Source: Caulobacter sp. Root1455
GTDB lineage: Bacteria; Pseudomonadota; Alphaproteobacteria; Caulobacterales; Caulobacteraceae
Direction: 5' to 3'
Assembly: GCF_001426905.1 (NCBI RefSeq)
Contig: NZ_LMFQ01000002.1
Span: 526-64,525, forward strand
DNA length: 64,000 nucleotides
Part shown: positions 51,093 to 59,276 of the stretch, one piece after another
Position numbering within the stretch: the first letter of the stretch is position 1
Layout: each line of letters starts with the position of its first letter
The notes under the pieces: generated by a model
Seen by the model: only the letters and a program-made list of their open reading frames with translations
Told to the model about the DNA's origin: nothing
The model's database searches: none
Position numbers and translations under genes: made by a program

Positions 51093-52205
51093 ATGGATTC
51101 TCGTTGGGTTCGGATCGTCAACCGGGTGTTGCTGGGATTTGTCTGGTTCGTCTGCGTGCCGGCGATCTTCGCCTTCTTCTACACCGTCATCGAGACCCAG
51201 TCGGCGGCGCGCGTGGCGGTCGGCGCGAACTCGCGGCTGGCGCCGTTCACGATCAGCCGGCTGGCCGATCGCCTGGACGCCCTGGAGGCCGAGATCGCCC
51301 GGGCCAGCGCCGAACTGACCGCGCTCGACGAGAAGATCAGGGCGTCCCAGGAGAAGGTCGACAGCGCCAAGCACAAGAGCACCGCGGCCATCAATTCGGT
51401 GTGGATCACCCTTCACAACACCCAGCCGACCTGCGACCCGATCGAGAAATGCCTGGACGACATCGTCACCGAGAACGAGCAGCGCTCCTGGCCCGACGGC
51501 GCTGAAATCCCCAAGCGGGTCGCGCTGGCCCAGGAGCTTTACGAGGACTACCGCGGCGCCCTGTTCATCACCAACGACCTGCAGGACAGGAACGGTCACG
51601 CCGAAGCCGCGCTCGCCGCCGCCAAGGCCGAGTATCTGGGGACGCAGGCCCCCGCGGCCGCGGGCCGGCCGGACCCGAAGGCCGATGACGCGAGCGACGG
51701 CGACGCGGTGCTCGAGGCCGCATCGCTCGGCGACGGGTCGATCGACGACCAGAAGGCCGTCGCGCTCAGCTACAACAAGCAGCGCGCCATTCCGCTGTTC
51801 GAGTTCGCCTTCTTTCTGCCGTCGGGCGTCATCGTCGCCAGCTTCACCGGCTTGATGGGGGCCATCGGGGCGGCGGTCTACTCGCTGTATATCGAGCTCG
51901 GCGTCCTGGCGGCGCCGAGGCGGGCGCCGGCGTCGGATCGAACCTGGATGGCGTTCGGCGTCAGGCCGCTGCTGGGGGCGCTGGCCGGTTTCACGGTCTT
52001 CTTCGTCATCTCGGCGGGCGCCAGTTTCCTGATCCAGCCCCAGGCCGCCGAGGCCACCCAGGCGGTGAACCAGCTGTCGCCGCCCGCCCTGGCCTCGCTG
52101 GGCCTGTTCGCCGGACTGGCCTCGGAGCGAGCGCTCAAATGGCTGATCGAGAAGGCCAACAGCTTCTTCAAGTCGTCGGGCGAGGACGGCGCGGCGGCGG
52201 GCTGA
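51093..52205 (+). CDS. Hypothetical membrane protein with coiled coil
   Basis: 370 residues from the ATG at 51093 behind GGGCGGGCAGGC. Transmembrane segment near 10-32 (LLGFVWFVCVPAIFAFFYTV), a coiled coil (ADRLDALEAEIARASAEL, TALDEKIRASQEKVDSAK), a loop with two cysteines (TCDPIEKCLDD), then two transmembrane segments near 230-260 and 290-315. No family recognised. It follows the RDD gene by 95 bp and is convergent with the next gene (5 bp apart). Confidence 0.75.
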   Translation: MDSRWVRIVNRVLLGFVWFVCVPAIFAFFYTVIETQSAARVAVGANSRLAPFTISRLADRLDALEAEIARASAELTALDEKIRASQEKVDSAKHKSTAAINSVWITLHNTQPTCDPIEKCLDDIVTENEQRSWPDGAEIPKRVALAQELYEDYRGALFITNDLQDRNGHAEAALAAAKAEYLGTQAPAAAGRPDPKADDASDGDAVLEAASLGDGSIDDQKAVALSYNKQRAIPLFEFAFFLPSGVIVASFTGLMGAIGAAVYSLYIELGVLAAPRRAPASDRTWMAFGVRPLLGALAGFTVFFVISAGASFLIQPQAAEATQAVNQLSPPALASLGLFAGLASERALKWLIEKANSFFKSSGEDGAAAG

Positions 52206-52210
52206 CGGCC

Positions 52211-52966
52211 CTAGGCGAAGACCTTGACCAGGCGGTCCGTCGACGTGCCTTCCTTGTTCACCCGCAGTTCCTGGTAGACCGCCACGGCGACGGTCGCGCT
52301 GAACAGGCCGGTCAAGGTCTGGAGCGCGGGAGAGGCGATCAGGTTGACGAAGGCGATGTCCAGGGCGCCGGTGATCAGGGTGACAAGCCAGGCGGCCAGC
52401 CATCCGACCAGGCCGATCGCGACCAGCAAGCCAAAGATGTCTCCCCTGGCGTTTTCCGTCAGCGCGTTGCTGCGGCGGATGGAGTCCATCACGCCCAGGC
52501 GCTCGGTCACCATGGCGGGGACCACCACCATCCAGGCCAGGGACAGGATGACTCCTGGAATGATCAGCAGGATGAAACCGGCGACGGTCCCCAGGGTGGT
52601 GACAAGCCCGAGGGCCACTAAGGTCAGGTAGTCGTTCAAACCGCCGAAGGGCGCACGCCCGCCCGTGTCATCTCGTACGGCGTGGCGCGCGACCACCGCC
52701 TGGAGCGCGACCACCGCCTGGAGCGCGACCAGGCCGAGCATGGAGACCAGAACGGTGGCGACGAGCAGGAGCCAGCTTTCCAGCGAGGTGAAGGCCGTAT
52801 CGGGCTTGAACAGGTGCGCGCTGAGGTAGGTGGTGGCCGCGTCCGGCAGGCCGGAGAAGGCGGCCGACCACAAGAGGAGTTTGACGGGGTCGCGTTTCAG
52901 GAGCGCCAAAGCGCCCCTGAGGACGCGACCCGTGTCGAACCGGGCGTGAACGGCGATGTCGCTCAT
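52211..52966 (-). CDS. Integral membrane protein (GPDPase-membrane/DUF975-like)
   Basis: 251 residues, about six hydrophobic segments. ARFDTGRVLRGALALLKRDP at the N-terminus and FILLIIPGVILSLAWMVVVP, AMVTERLGVMDSIRRSNALT match the membrane domain family often found beside glycerophosphodiester phosphodiesterases; function unclear. It is a paralogue of the next gene upstream (2 bp gap), which shares the F-x-GRV start and the PGI/V-L-A-x-W-x-V-x-VPA block. A tandem 18-bp duplication in frame gives repeated LQAVVA residues. Confidence 0.82.
   Translation of the reverse strand: MSDIAVHARFDTGRVLRGALALLKRDPVKLLLWSAAFSGLPDAATTYLSAHLFKPDTAFTSLESWLLLVATVLVSMLGLVALQAVVALQAVVARHAVRDDTGGRAPFGGLNDYLTLVALGLVTTLGTVAGFILLIIPGVILSLAWMVVVPAMVTERLGVMDSIRRSNALTENARGDIFGLLVAIGLVGWLAAWLVTLITGALDIAFVNLIASPALQTLTGLFSATVAVAVYQELRVNKEGTSTDRLVKVFA
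52688..52723. repeat. In-frame 18-bp tandem duplication
   Basis: Two exact copies of an 18-bp unit beginning CGCGACCACC (52688-52705 and 52706-52723), plus a third partial copy. It lies within a transmembrane segment of the membrane protein at 52211-52966 and duplicates the residues LQAVVA without shifting the frame. Confidence 0.9.
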
Positions 52967-52968
52967 GC

Positions 52969-53772
52969 CTAGTCGAACACCGACGCCAGGGCGTCGGGAC
53001 CGACGCCTTCGCGCGTGCCGCGAAGCTCGGAATAGAGCGTCGCGCCGCCGGCCGTGGTGATCAGGGTGCTGATGGTGGCGATCAGCGGGGAGGCGACCAG
53101 CGAGACGATGTTGATCGAGCTGGTGAAACCGGCCGTCGTTTCCGGGGTGGGCAGGCCCTTGGACAGCGCGAAGGGCATGAAGGCGGCCATGATCACCGCC
53201 TCCAGAATCCACACGGCGATCACATAGATCACCAACAGGCCGAAAATCGCCCAGCGGCGGCCGCGGGTCAGGTCACGGCTGCGTTGGAGGGCGTCCATCA
53301 CGCCGATCTTCTCCACGACCTTGGCCGGCACGGCGACCGACCACATCACGGCCAGCATGATCCCCGGAACGATCAGCAGGACGAACCCGATCATCAGGCC
53401 CAGGCCCATCAGGATCGCCAGGCCGAGCAGCGGCAGCCAGTTGCGCAGGCCGACCTTCAGGCTCTCGCCGACGACGACGCGACGGCCGTTCAGGTCCGCC
53501 ACCGTGGCGTGGACGATCGCGGCCTGCAGCACGAAGGCGGCGACGATCATGACCACCAGGCCCACGAGGGTGCCGGCGACCGCCTGCGGCGAGAAGGTCT
53601 GCTGCTGACTGACGAACGAGATCTGGGCCAGGCTGACCAGCAGGTTGGGCAAGCCGCCCAGGATCAGCGCCAGAAGGGCGAAGGGACCGAAATTGCGGCC
53701 GATGACGGAAAAGGTGCCTGAGATGACGCGGCCGATCTCGAATCGGCGCGGAACCACGGTCGTATCGGTCAT
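52969..53772 (-). CDS. Integral membrane protein (GPDPase-membrane/DUF975-like), paralogue
   Basis: 267 residues from the ATG at 53772; a possible start at 53811 adds 13 residues that break the conserved opening TVVPRRFEIGRVISGTF. About six hydrophobic segments. FVLLIVPGIMLAVMWSVAVP, AKVVEKIGVMDALQRSRDLT and RGRRWAIFGLLVIYVIAVWI are the shared blocks with the downstream paralogue. Co-transcribed with it (2 bp gap). Function unclear; probably a membrane-bound accessory protein. Confidence 0.82.
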   Translation of the reverse strand: MTDTTVVPRRFEIGRVISGTFSVIGRNFGPFALLALILGGLPNLLVSLAQISFVSQQQTFSPQAVAGTLVGLVVMIVAAFVLQAAIVHATVADLNGRRVVVGESLKVGLRNWLPLLGLAILMGLGLMIGFVLLIVPGIMLAVMWSVAVPAKVVEKIGVMDALQRSRDLTRGRRWAIFGLLVIYVIAVWILEAVIMAAFMPFALSKGLPTPETTAGFTSSINIVSLVASPLIATISTLITTAGGATLYSELRGTREGVGPDALASVFD

Positions 53773-54348
53773 GTTGGATTGCCCCCAAAAGCTACGCTTC
53801 CGTTCAACCATGCGGTGAACCTTGTGTCCATCTCCGGAGCGTCCATCCCCGCTCGCGCCTGAGCAGAGTGAAGCGAAATCAGTGCTTTAGAGGAAAACGC
53901 GCGTTTCCGATCCTTGGGTTCCCGGCCTGCCGCATAATGCTTGCACCTGAAGGCACGGGGAGGGCGCACGTACGGCGACCGATGCGGCCTTCAGGGGTGG
54001 ACGAGCGGGAAGGCTTGTTCGCCGTGTCTTCTTCGGAAGACGCCTAAGGTTGGTTCGGAGCAGGTTCGCCTTAGTCGCGACGAAGCTCCGGCGCCCAGGG
54101 TAGGCGGATCGGGCCAGCAGGCATGCGGGGGTTACGCATGCGGTCGGACACCTTCCAGAACCGACACAAGCTCTCAGTGACGATCTAGCCGTTCGAATCG
54201 TACCCGGCGCGGCAATCCAGCGCCGAGCCGTCAAGTTTTTAGGACATCCCGCCATCTCGCCTTGCCGTTGCAAATCGAACCGTCTTCCACGAGAGTCGCC
54301 CCGGTTGCGCCATGACGTCTCCCGGCAACCCACGATCGGACCTCAAAC
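53773..54348. other. Non-coding stretch before orphan membrane protein
   Basis: 576 bp without a convincing gene. Short frames here lack coding character. No tRNA, tmRNA or RNase P motif was recognised, although the sequence is moderately structured around 53940-54100. Confidence 0.5.
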
Positions 54349-55368
54349 TTGAAAATCCCGACCAAAGGCTGGCTCGTCGCTCTCGGCGCGTCCGCCGTTC
54401 TAGCCGTCATTTTCGGAAGCCTCTGTCTCCTCAAGGCGCGCGAAGGCGCAGAACTGGACAGTTGGATTTACTTTGGTGCACTCGCGGTTACCTCGCTCGG
54501 GAGCCTTTGGGCGGCTTGGATCCTGAGCGTTCCCACCGGCGGTAGCGAGCTGACACCTGCGACCCAGGACCTAATCCAGGCGCGCCGCGCGGGCGCCATC
54601 GCCCTGCTGTTCGGCGCGCCCTGGCCGCTCCTCCTAGCCAACGCGCTGCTGACCCCGAACCGAACACCCCAGGATATCGGACCGTTCGACGTCCTGACTT
54701 GGCTCGGCACACTGGCGACCCTTGCGGCCGTCGTTAGCGGGGCCTGGGTCGCCGTCTACGTCAAACGGCGTGACGACGAGCGTCAGCATGCGCTCAGCCT
54801 GATGGATATGCGCCAGGCCTGGATTAACGACCTCAGATCTGACCTAGCGCGGCTTCTCACTGCCGCCCGCGAAGTGCAGCTCGCAAACGAGGCGGCGACC
54901 CCAGATCCAGAGGCCGCCCGGCGCGCTCTCGGCCTGCAGGAGACGATAGCGTTGCGGCTGAACCCCGTGGAGGCCCACCACCACATGCTTTTCGCGGCGG
55001 TCCGGGGTCTGCTGCGCGCCGCTGGGGTCAACGACCAGCTCCGCGACGCGACCACGCCTTCGCCCCGCACCCCGACCACTACCTTCGACGTCGGCGTGGA
55101 GTGGGTGCGGACGCTCGGCCAACTCGTACTCAAGATAGAATGGGTGGTGACCAGTCAGGGCCGGCAAGCGATCGAGGCGAAGGCCGCTGAACAATGGTCC
55201 GAGTTGAGACAGTTCGAACGCACCTACTGGGGTGAACTGCTTGGCATCGTGCCTCGGCTCGTGAGCCTGCGGCAGCGCCATGCGGCCCTGACCGGCGGAC
55301 CCGAAGTCCAGATCGCTTCCGAGGCTGGCGCGACGGCTGAGCCATCCGGCGACAACGGGACGGGCTGA
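54349..55368 (+). CDS. Orphan membrane protein with helical cytoplasmic domain
   Basis: 339 residues from a TTG start (MKIPTKGWLVALG). About four hydrophobic segments in the first 140 residues (LVALGASAVLAVIFGSLCLL, FGALAVTSLGSLWAAWIL, LLFGAPWPLLLANALL, TLAAVVSGAWVAVYV), then about 190 residues of soluble helical sequence (DDERQHALSLMDMRQAWIND, QETIALRLNPVEAHHHML). No known family. The layout, membrane module plus helical domain, is shared with several orphan proteins downstream, and the gene is flanked by large gaps, suggesting accessory origin. Confidence 0.68.
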   Translation: MKIPTKGWLVALGASAVLAVIFGSLCLLKAREGAELDSWIYFGALAVTSLGSLWAAWILSVPTGGSELTPATQDLIQARRAGAIALLFGAPWPLLLANALLTPNRTPQDIGPFDVLTWLGTLATLAAVVSGAWVAVYVKRRDDERQHALSLMDMRQAWINDLRSDLARLLTAAREVQLANEAATPDPEAARRALGLQETIALRLNPVEAHHHMLFAAVRGLLRAAGVNDQLRDATTPSPRTPTTTFDVGVEWVRTLGQLVLKIEWVVTSQGRQAIEAKAAEQWSELRQFERTYWGELLGIVPRLVSLRQRHAALTGGPEVQIASEAGATAEPSGDNGTG

Positions 55369-55809
55369 TCTAGTGGTCAAAATCCGCCGTATAGACAGCT
55401 TTAGAGCTGTCGTCTTTTGATCGACGTCGCATCGCGGGGATCTGTGGTCAGGTCGACTCTCGATCACGGCGTAGACGGTCCGCTTCCCACCCCAGGAGGA
55501 CATTGCGACGGCCCGGTTCCGAAGTAAGCGTCAGGTTCAGGGTGCCGCTCGCTGCGCACTCCATGCGGCCAAAACGTACCTTGCGGGGGTCGTTGCCCAC
55601 TTGGGCGTAGGTGCGCAGATACGGATGCTCTGGAGAACTATGAGTGGCCGTTGGCGATCTGAAGCGGAAGGCGGGCGCCACCGACGACTATCTACGGCTA
55701 CGGAAAAGAACGCCTTGACCAGCCTATGCGCATGTCAGCTTTGGAGGAATTCGGACTTATCGGGTAAGTCCTTGGCTGGCTGATTTGGGTATTTTGCGGG
55801 GGTGCTCAC
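55369..55809. other. Non-coding stretch with weak hairpin
   Basis: 441 bp. GACAGCT and AGCTGTC (55394-55400, 55405-55411) form a 7-bp stem followed by GTCTTTTG, a possible weak terminator for the gene before. A 77-codon minus-strand frame (55448-55681) has no family signature and no ribosome-binding site that would support it. Confidence 0.5.
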
Positions 55810-56514
55810 TTGGACTTAAATGCTGAAATCGCCAAGATGGGTTTGGGCTCCTGGGCTGATTGGTTCTCTGGGACCATGTCCTTCATTGCCGTCGCCGTAG
55901 CGTTGCTAGGCTACTCTATCGCCAGCTTTCAACGAAAAGCTGACCAGCGCGAACGGGACGAGACTGCCGCCCGCCTGCTCGTCATGAAGGTCTTCCAGTT
56001 GGTCAACAGGACCGACGACATCTACCGACCACTCGTCGAGGCTTTAGCAAGACCGCCGATGGATGGCCTTTGGGGTGACCAAAAGTGGCGACGGGTGCGA
56101 GGCGTTACCGGTGTCCGTGATGACACCGGATTGGCGCTTGATGGAAGCCAGGAGGACATGCTCATCCGCCTCGGCGAGTACTCGCTCCTCATGTCGCTAA
56201 TGCTGGAAATCAGCCGCTATCGCACCCTAACCCAGCACATGCGGGACTATGTCGTTCGACGCGACGCACTACTTGAGCTGCACCCTGCGCCCGTTGAGGT
56301 GGACGGCGTCCACGCGGTGCTTCACTTGGACCGGGCCGAGGTCATGCGTGTTTTGCCATATGCGAATGCACTTGAGGCACTAATCAAGGAGATCCTTGAA
56401 CAGGCCGAAGACAATCGAACGAACACCCGTGCGCTTGGACCAGCTTGCAACGACTTCGTAAAGAAGCATTTTCCCAGGACCAAGTTCCCGAAGCTTCTGG
56501 CGCCCAACCCCTGA
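55810..56514 (+). CDS. Orphan protein with single N-terminal membrane anchor
   Basis: 234 residues, TTG start behind GCGGGGGTG. One transmembrane segment (about 22-40, GTMSFIAVAVALLGYSIASF) then a helical cytoplasmic domain (RKADQRERDETAARLLVMKV, YSLLMSLMLEISRYRTLTQH, LLELHPAPVEVDG). No family recognised. It resembles the neighbouring gene at 56546-57103 in architecture. The gene has lower GC at third positions than the core genes, consistent with acquisition. Confidence 0.65.
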   Translation: MDLNAEIAKMGLGSWADWFSGTMSFIAVAVALLGYSIASFQRKADQRERDETAARLLVMKVFQLVNRTDDIYRPLVEALARPPMDGLWGDQKWRRVRGVTGVRDDTGLALDGSQEDMLIRLGEYSLLMSLMLEISRYRTLTQHMRDYVVRRDALLELHPAPVEVDGVHAVLHLDRAEVMRVLPYANALEALIKEILEQAEDNRTNTRALGPACNDFVKKHFPRTKFPKLLAPNP

Positions 56515-56545
56515 TGCTTGGAGATCGTCAGCCAGCGCCAAGATA

Positions 56546-57103
56546 CTAAGTCCTGCGGGCACCCGACGTAACCTTACTTCGATGACCCACATGAGCGCGC
56601 CGTGTTTCGAGCTTTAAATATGGGGCAAAGACCAGTTTAAGTTCCCCTAGCCAATGGTCGATCCATTCGCGACGAGGCTGAACTGCCTCGGGTCCAGGAT
56701 AGAGCCGCGCGGCCGGTGTTTCGAACGTCAGCCGATCGTCAACGGCGGCAATCAATATTTCCATCCAATCGGCCACTCCCTGATCAAAAAGAAACGGCGC
56801 GTCGATTCGTGCCTCCTGAAAATGCCTGAGCACCAGCCGGACCTTGTCCAGATCGCGTTCTTCCACGCAAAAGATAACGTTGCGCGCGGTCAGATAGATT
56901 GGACGTCGTTTGTCGTAAAGATCGAGCTGAAGCTTGGTTCGCGCGGTCACCGCCTGTCGGTGCGCAATAGTGGCAGCGACGAGGCCGACCACCACCACGG
57001 CGACCGCACTAAATGCAGGTGCATATTGCACCGGCCAAGGCGGGGCGGTTGGAGCGAGAGCCTGGGTAATAACCTGTAGCATGGCAGAGTAGCCCTTTCG
57101 CAT
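56546..57103 (-). CDS. Orphan protein with single N-terminal membrane anchor
   Basis: 185 residues from the ATG at 57103, which has GGAG four bases upstream; an ATG at 57082 is an alternative. One transmembrane segment (AFSAVAVVVVGLVAATIAHR) then a soluble helical domain with TKLQLDLYDKRRPIYLTARN, VLRHFQEARIDAPFLFDQGV and a short basic tail. TKLQLDLYDKRRPIY recurs in uncharacterised single-pass membrane proteins of many bacteria; function unknown. Convergent with the 55810 gene. Confidence 0.7.
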   Translation of the reverse strand: MRKGYSAMLQVITQALAPTAPPWPVQYAPAFSAVAVVVVGLVAATIAHRQAVTARTKLQLDLYDKRRPIYLTARNVIFCVEERDLDKVRLVLRHFQEARIDAPFLFDQGVADWMEILIAAVDDRLTFETPAARLYPGPEAVQPRREWIDHWLGELKLVFAPYLKLETRRAHVGHRSKVTSGARRT

Positions 57104-57219
57104 TCGCTCCAATCCCGGAACGGCCCGCACCCCTCGCGCATCCGGCACCTGTGGGGGCTCTCGACTTCAATCAGGCTCAGCAAGGCAGGTGTTTTGGACG
57201 ATGGCATCCATTGCGGAAT

Positions 57220-57247
57220 ACGTGGCCCCGCCAAAGCGGGGCCACGT
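57220..57247 (-). terminator. Perfect hairpin after the 44-aa gene
   Basis: ACGTGGCCCCGC (57220-57231) and GCGGGGCCACGT (57236-57247) pair over 12 bp around CAAA. It lies just beyond the stop of the 44-residue gene read on the minus strand. No T run follows, so it may stabilise the mRNA end or end transcription with help. Confidence 0.55.
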
Positions 57248-57258
57248 ACCCTGAACAC

Positions 57259-57393
57259 TTACTTCCCGCGCTTCTCGTCTTGGGAGAGGACGGAGCCGGC
57301 CAGCCGCATCTGTTCGGAGCGACTGGCGGGCTTGCCGGCCAGCACCTTGGCGGCGAGGCTGCTTACGGGTTGAGAGGTTTGCTTACGGGCCAT
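57259..57393 (-). CDS. Small conserved-looking protein (44 aa)
   Basis: 44 residues from the ATG at 57393, which follows GGGAGG by five bases. The sequence is basic and Ser/Lys-rich: ARKQTSQPVSSLAAKVLAGK, then MRLAGSVLSQDEKRGK. This pattern, MAR-K-TS-x-PVS-LA-KVL-G then LA-SVLSQDE-KG, recurs in many alphaproteobacteria as a small hypothetical protein. The leader contains three hairpins (57424-57503) and a perfect hairpin follows the gene. Function unknown. Not a shadow: it has its own ribosome-binding site and structured ends. Confidence 0.72.
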   Translation of the reverse strand: MARKQTSQPVSSLAAKVLAGKPASRSEQMRLAGSVLSQDEKRGK

Positions 57394-57423
57394 GACGGCC
57401 TCCCTGCTGTGTTGGACAAAACC

Positions 57424-57503
57424 AGCCCATTGGGCTAACACGCAGGCCGTGGAGACCCCATTGAGGGTCCCCGCGGACTGCGGCTGGAACCCCTTTTCAG
57501 GGG
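57424..57503 (-). promoter_or_regulatory. Structured leader upstream of the 44-aa gene
   Basis: Three separate hairpins on the minus strand: CCCCT-GAAA-AGGGG (57490-57503, a GNRA tetraloop), GACCC-N6-GGGTC (57454-57469) and AGCCC-N3-GGGCT (57424-57436). The last ends about 30 nt before the start codon. This may be a regulatory leader or the body of a small RNA. Confidence 0.5.
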
Positions 57504-57657
57504 CTACAGTCTTCTGAATTCGGTGTGTGAAGTCACCTTTGCACTCCTTGTTCACGCGGTTCTGTGCAGCGTGCGTCGCCGTAGGAAGCTGTCACGCTGC
57601 ACACTCGAAACTTCAGATGATGGCCATGTCGCGTTCGCGCGCCGTGGCCATCATTCT

Positions 57658-58236
57658 TTAAATTACCTCTCCATCGTCATGGTCATCGTCGCCAGTGGGC
57701 GCTCCAACCGGATGCAATTGCAGGGGAATTTCTTTCGGCGCGCCGAGGCGTGTCCCAGCGACAGTCGCACCGCGTTCCGTCATACGGAAAATGCCGTCCT
57801 CGACACGCTCGACATAGTTGACGCCCACGAAGTTCATCATCTTCGTTCGAGCGGCAGCCTTCGTCATGATCACGCCCTCAAGCGAAGCGAACTTGACCAC
57901 ATCGTCGTAAGTGAACGTGGCCGGGTATCGAGCCGACGCAAAGCCCAGGATGGCTTTCCAGTGGGATGACAGTCCCTTTCGAAGCTTCAGAGGTCGGGGA
58001 CGAACAGCGTGTTGGCTGTGAGCCTGGACTAGTCGCGCCTCTGCTTCCCTAGTCGCATTGACGGCGGTCGCAGGGTCAGCTGCAGCTACCTCAGCAGCCG
58101 ATTTGCCGCCAATCATCTCCAGCACTTCTTGAAAGACGCGGATTTCGGTCAGGAGGGTGTCCCTCTGACGATCCAGTTTCGCGAGGCTGGCTCGCTTCTC
58201 TTCGAGCCGAGCTTTGATGTTTGCGACCGTATCCAT
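57658..58236 (-). CDS. Hypothetical coiled-coil protein
   Basis: 192 residues from the ATG at 58236 (AAGGGC just before). A coiled coil (about 4-45, ANIKARLEEKRASLAKLDRQ, RDTLLTEIRVFQEVLEMIGG) precedes a Lys/Arg-rich basic region (PRPLKLRKGLSSHWKAILGF) and a helical domain with YDDVVKFASLEGVIMTKAAA and YVERVEDGIFRMTERG, reminiscent of a winged helix. Ends with an acidic Asp/Glu tail. A DNA- or RNA-binding role is possible but unproven. Confidence 0.7.
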   Translation of the reverse strand: MDTVANIKARLEEKRASLAKLDRQRDTLLTEIRVFQEVLEMIGGKSAAEVAAADPATAVNATREAEARLVQAHSQHAVRPRPLKLRKGLSSHWKAILGFASARYPATFTYDDVVKFASLEGVIMTKAAARTKMMNFVGVNYVERVEDGIFRMTERGATVAGTRLGAPKEIPLQLHPVGAPTGDDDHDDGEVI

Positions 58237-58653
58237 GCCCTTGAATGCCACGATCGACAAATGGTCGCAACATGGGTTAACGCAATCACGTATGGTCACG
58301 CTTGGAACAAATCATGATCACATCACACCACGTAAGGCAAAGCTTCCTGTTTTTCCTAACTGAATCCGTGGCTTGTGGCGTGACGGGGAATTGATCCACA
58401 AGCTAGGTGTTTCCGGTGGACGAATTTAATCCCTGCTGACATGCGTCGTTGCGACGACCGTCCGGCCCCGATTGAGGCTCGCCATCAACGTCCCAGTGCT
58501 GGAACGGCAGACGATTCTATTGGCGAGCGCCTGTCGATGACCTGGACGGTGAGCTGGGTTTGCATGGTGCGCGGTCTTGGCGACGCTCTTGCCGATGCCT
58601 TCGCGGTTTCGTCAGGCGCAGATCACGGAGAAGGTCGCGACATTGTCCACCAC
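58237..58653. other. Non-coding stretch
   Basis: 417 bp between two minus-strand genes. No ORF with coding character, repeat or RNA gene was recognised. It is less GC-rich than the core genome. Confidence 0.5.
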
Positions 58654-59217
58654 CTATTGGGCGACGTGAGGGTTCACATAAGGGATATGGCCAAACTGCT
58701 TCTCAAGCGCGGCCTTAACCTTTTTCACCTCGCCGCGCGGCGCCCAGTGACGCCGGTTGAAGTTGTCGGCGATCCCAATTTTCAGCAAGCGGCCGCGTGC
58801 GACCGCGTTCTGGGTCCATGGAAAATAGACGCTCCATCGATCGCCGATTTTGAGTTGCTTGGGCAGGCCACCACCAAACGGACCCGTTGAGCGGTACGGC
58901 ATCTCGTTGATGTCGTTGATGGGCTGGAGAAGAGAGAAGGTAGTCTTGAATAGCCCTTCCCTGTGGATGCAGATGACCGAGTAGAACTCCACCTCGGATG
59001 GGCCGTAGTTGCTGGCCGACACGCACATGAACATGGGCCTGTTTTCGGGCTCGATCCCTGGGCCTGTGATTGTGGCCTGGTGGAACGACACACGCACGTC
59101 GCCCTTCGGGTAAATGAACTTAGACCAGACATTCCAGACAAAGCTGGCCAGGGAAATCGCCACCGAGAACAGGCTGACGATCAGGGCATAGTCGGCAGTT
59201 GTCAGTGACGCTTTCAT
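58654..59217 (-). CDS. Orphan protein with N-terminal membrane anchor
   Basis: 187 residues. One transmembrane segment at 8-30 (ADYALIVSLFSVAISLASFV, then WNVWSKFIYPKGDVRVSFHQ) and a beta-rich soluble domain (RPMFMCVSASNYGPSEVEFY, CIHREGLFKTTFSLL, GDRWSVYFPW). No family recognised. The pattern of a single N-terminal helix and an extended beta domain resembles uncharacterised proteins in accessory regions. Divergent from the HNH-like gene, 59 bp apart. Confidence 0.68.
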   Translation of the reverse strand: MKASLTTADYALIVSLFSVAISLASFVWNVWSKFIYPKGDVRVSFHQATITGPGIEPENRPMFMCVSASNYGPSEVEFYSVICIHREGLFKTTFSLLQPINDINEMPYRSTGPFGGGLPKQLKIGDRWSVYFPWTQNAVARGRLLKIGIADNFNRRHWAPRGEVKKVKAALEKQFGHIPYVNPHVAQ

Positions 59218-59276
59218 GCGCGCAGCTTAAGCTAGGGCGGGACATCTTAGATAGCTCCGACCGATGCTGGACAGCC

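Noticed and set aside
53900-54230. Possible stable RNA (tmRNA or RNase P-like) because of G-rich structured sequence and a GTTCGAATC stretch
   Set aside because: No tag reading frame, no CCA-ending acceptor stem, no conserved RNase P core motif; too weak to call.
55448-55681. 77-codon minus-strand frame
   Set aside because: No family signature, weak start context, and in a gap between accessory genes; left as non-coding.
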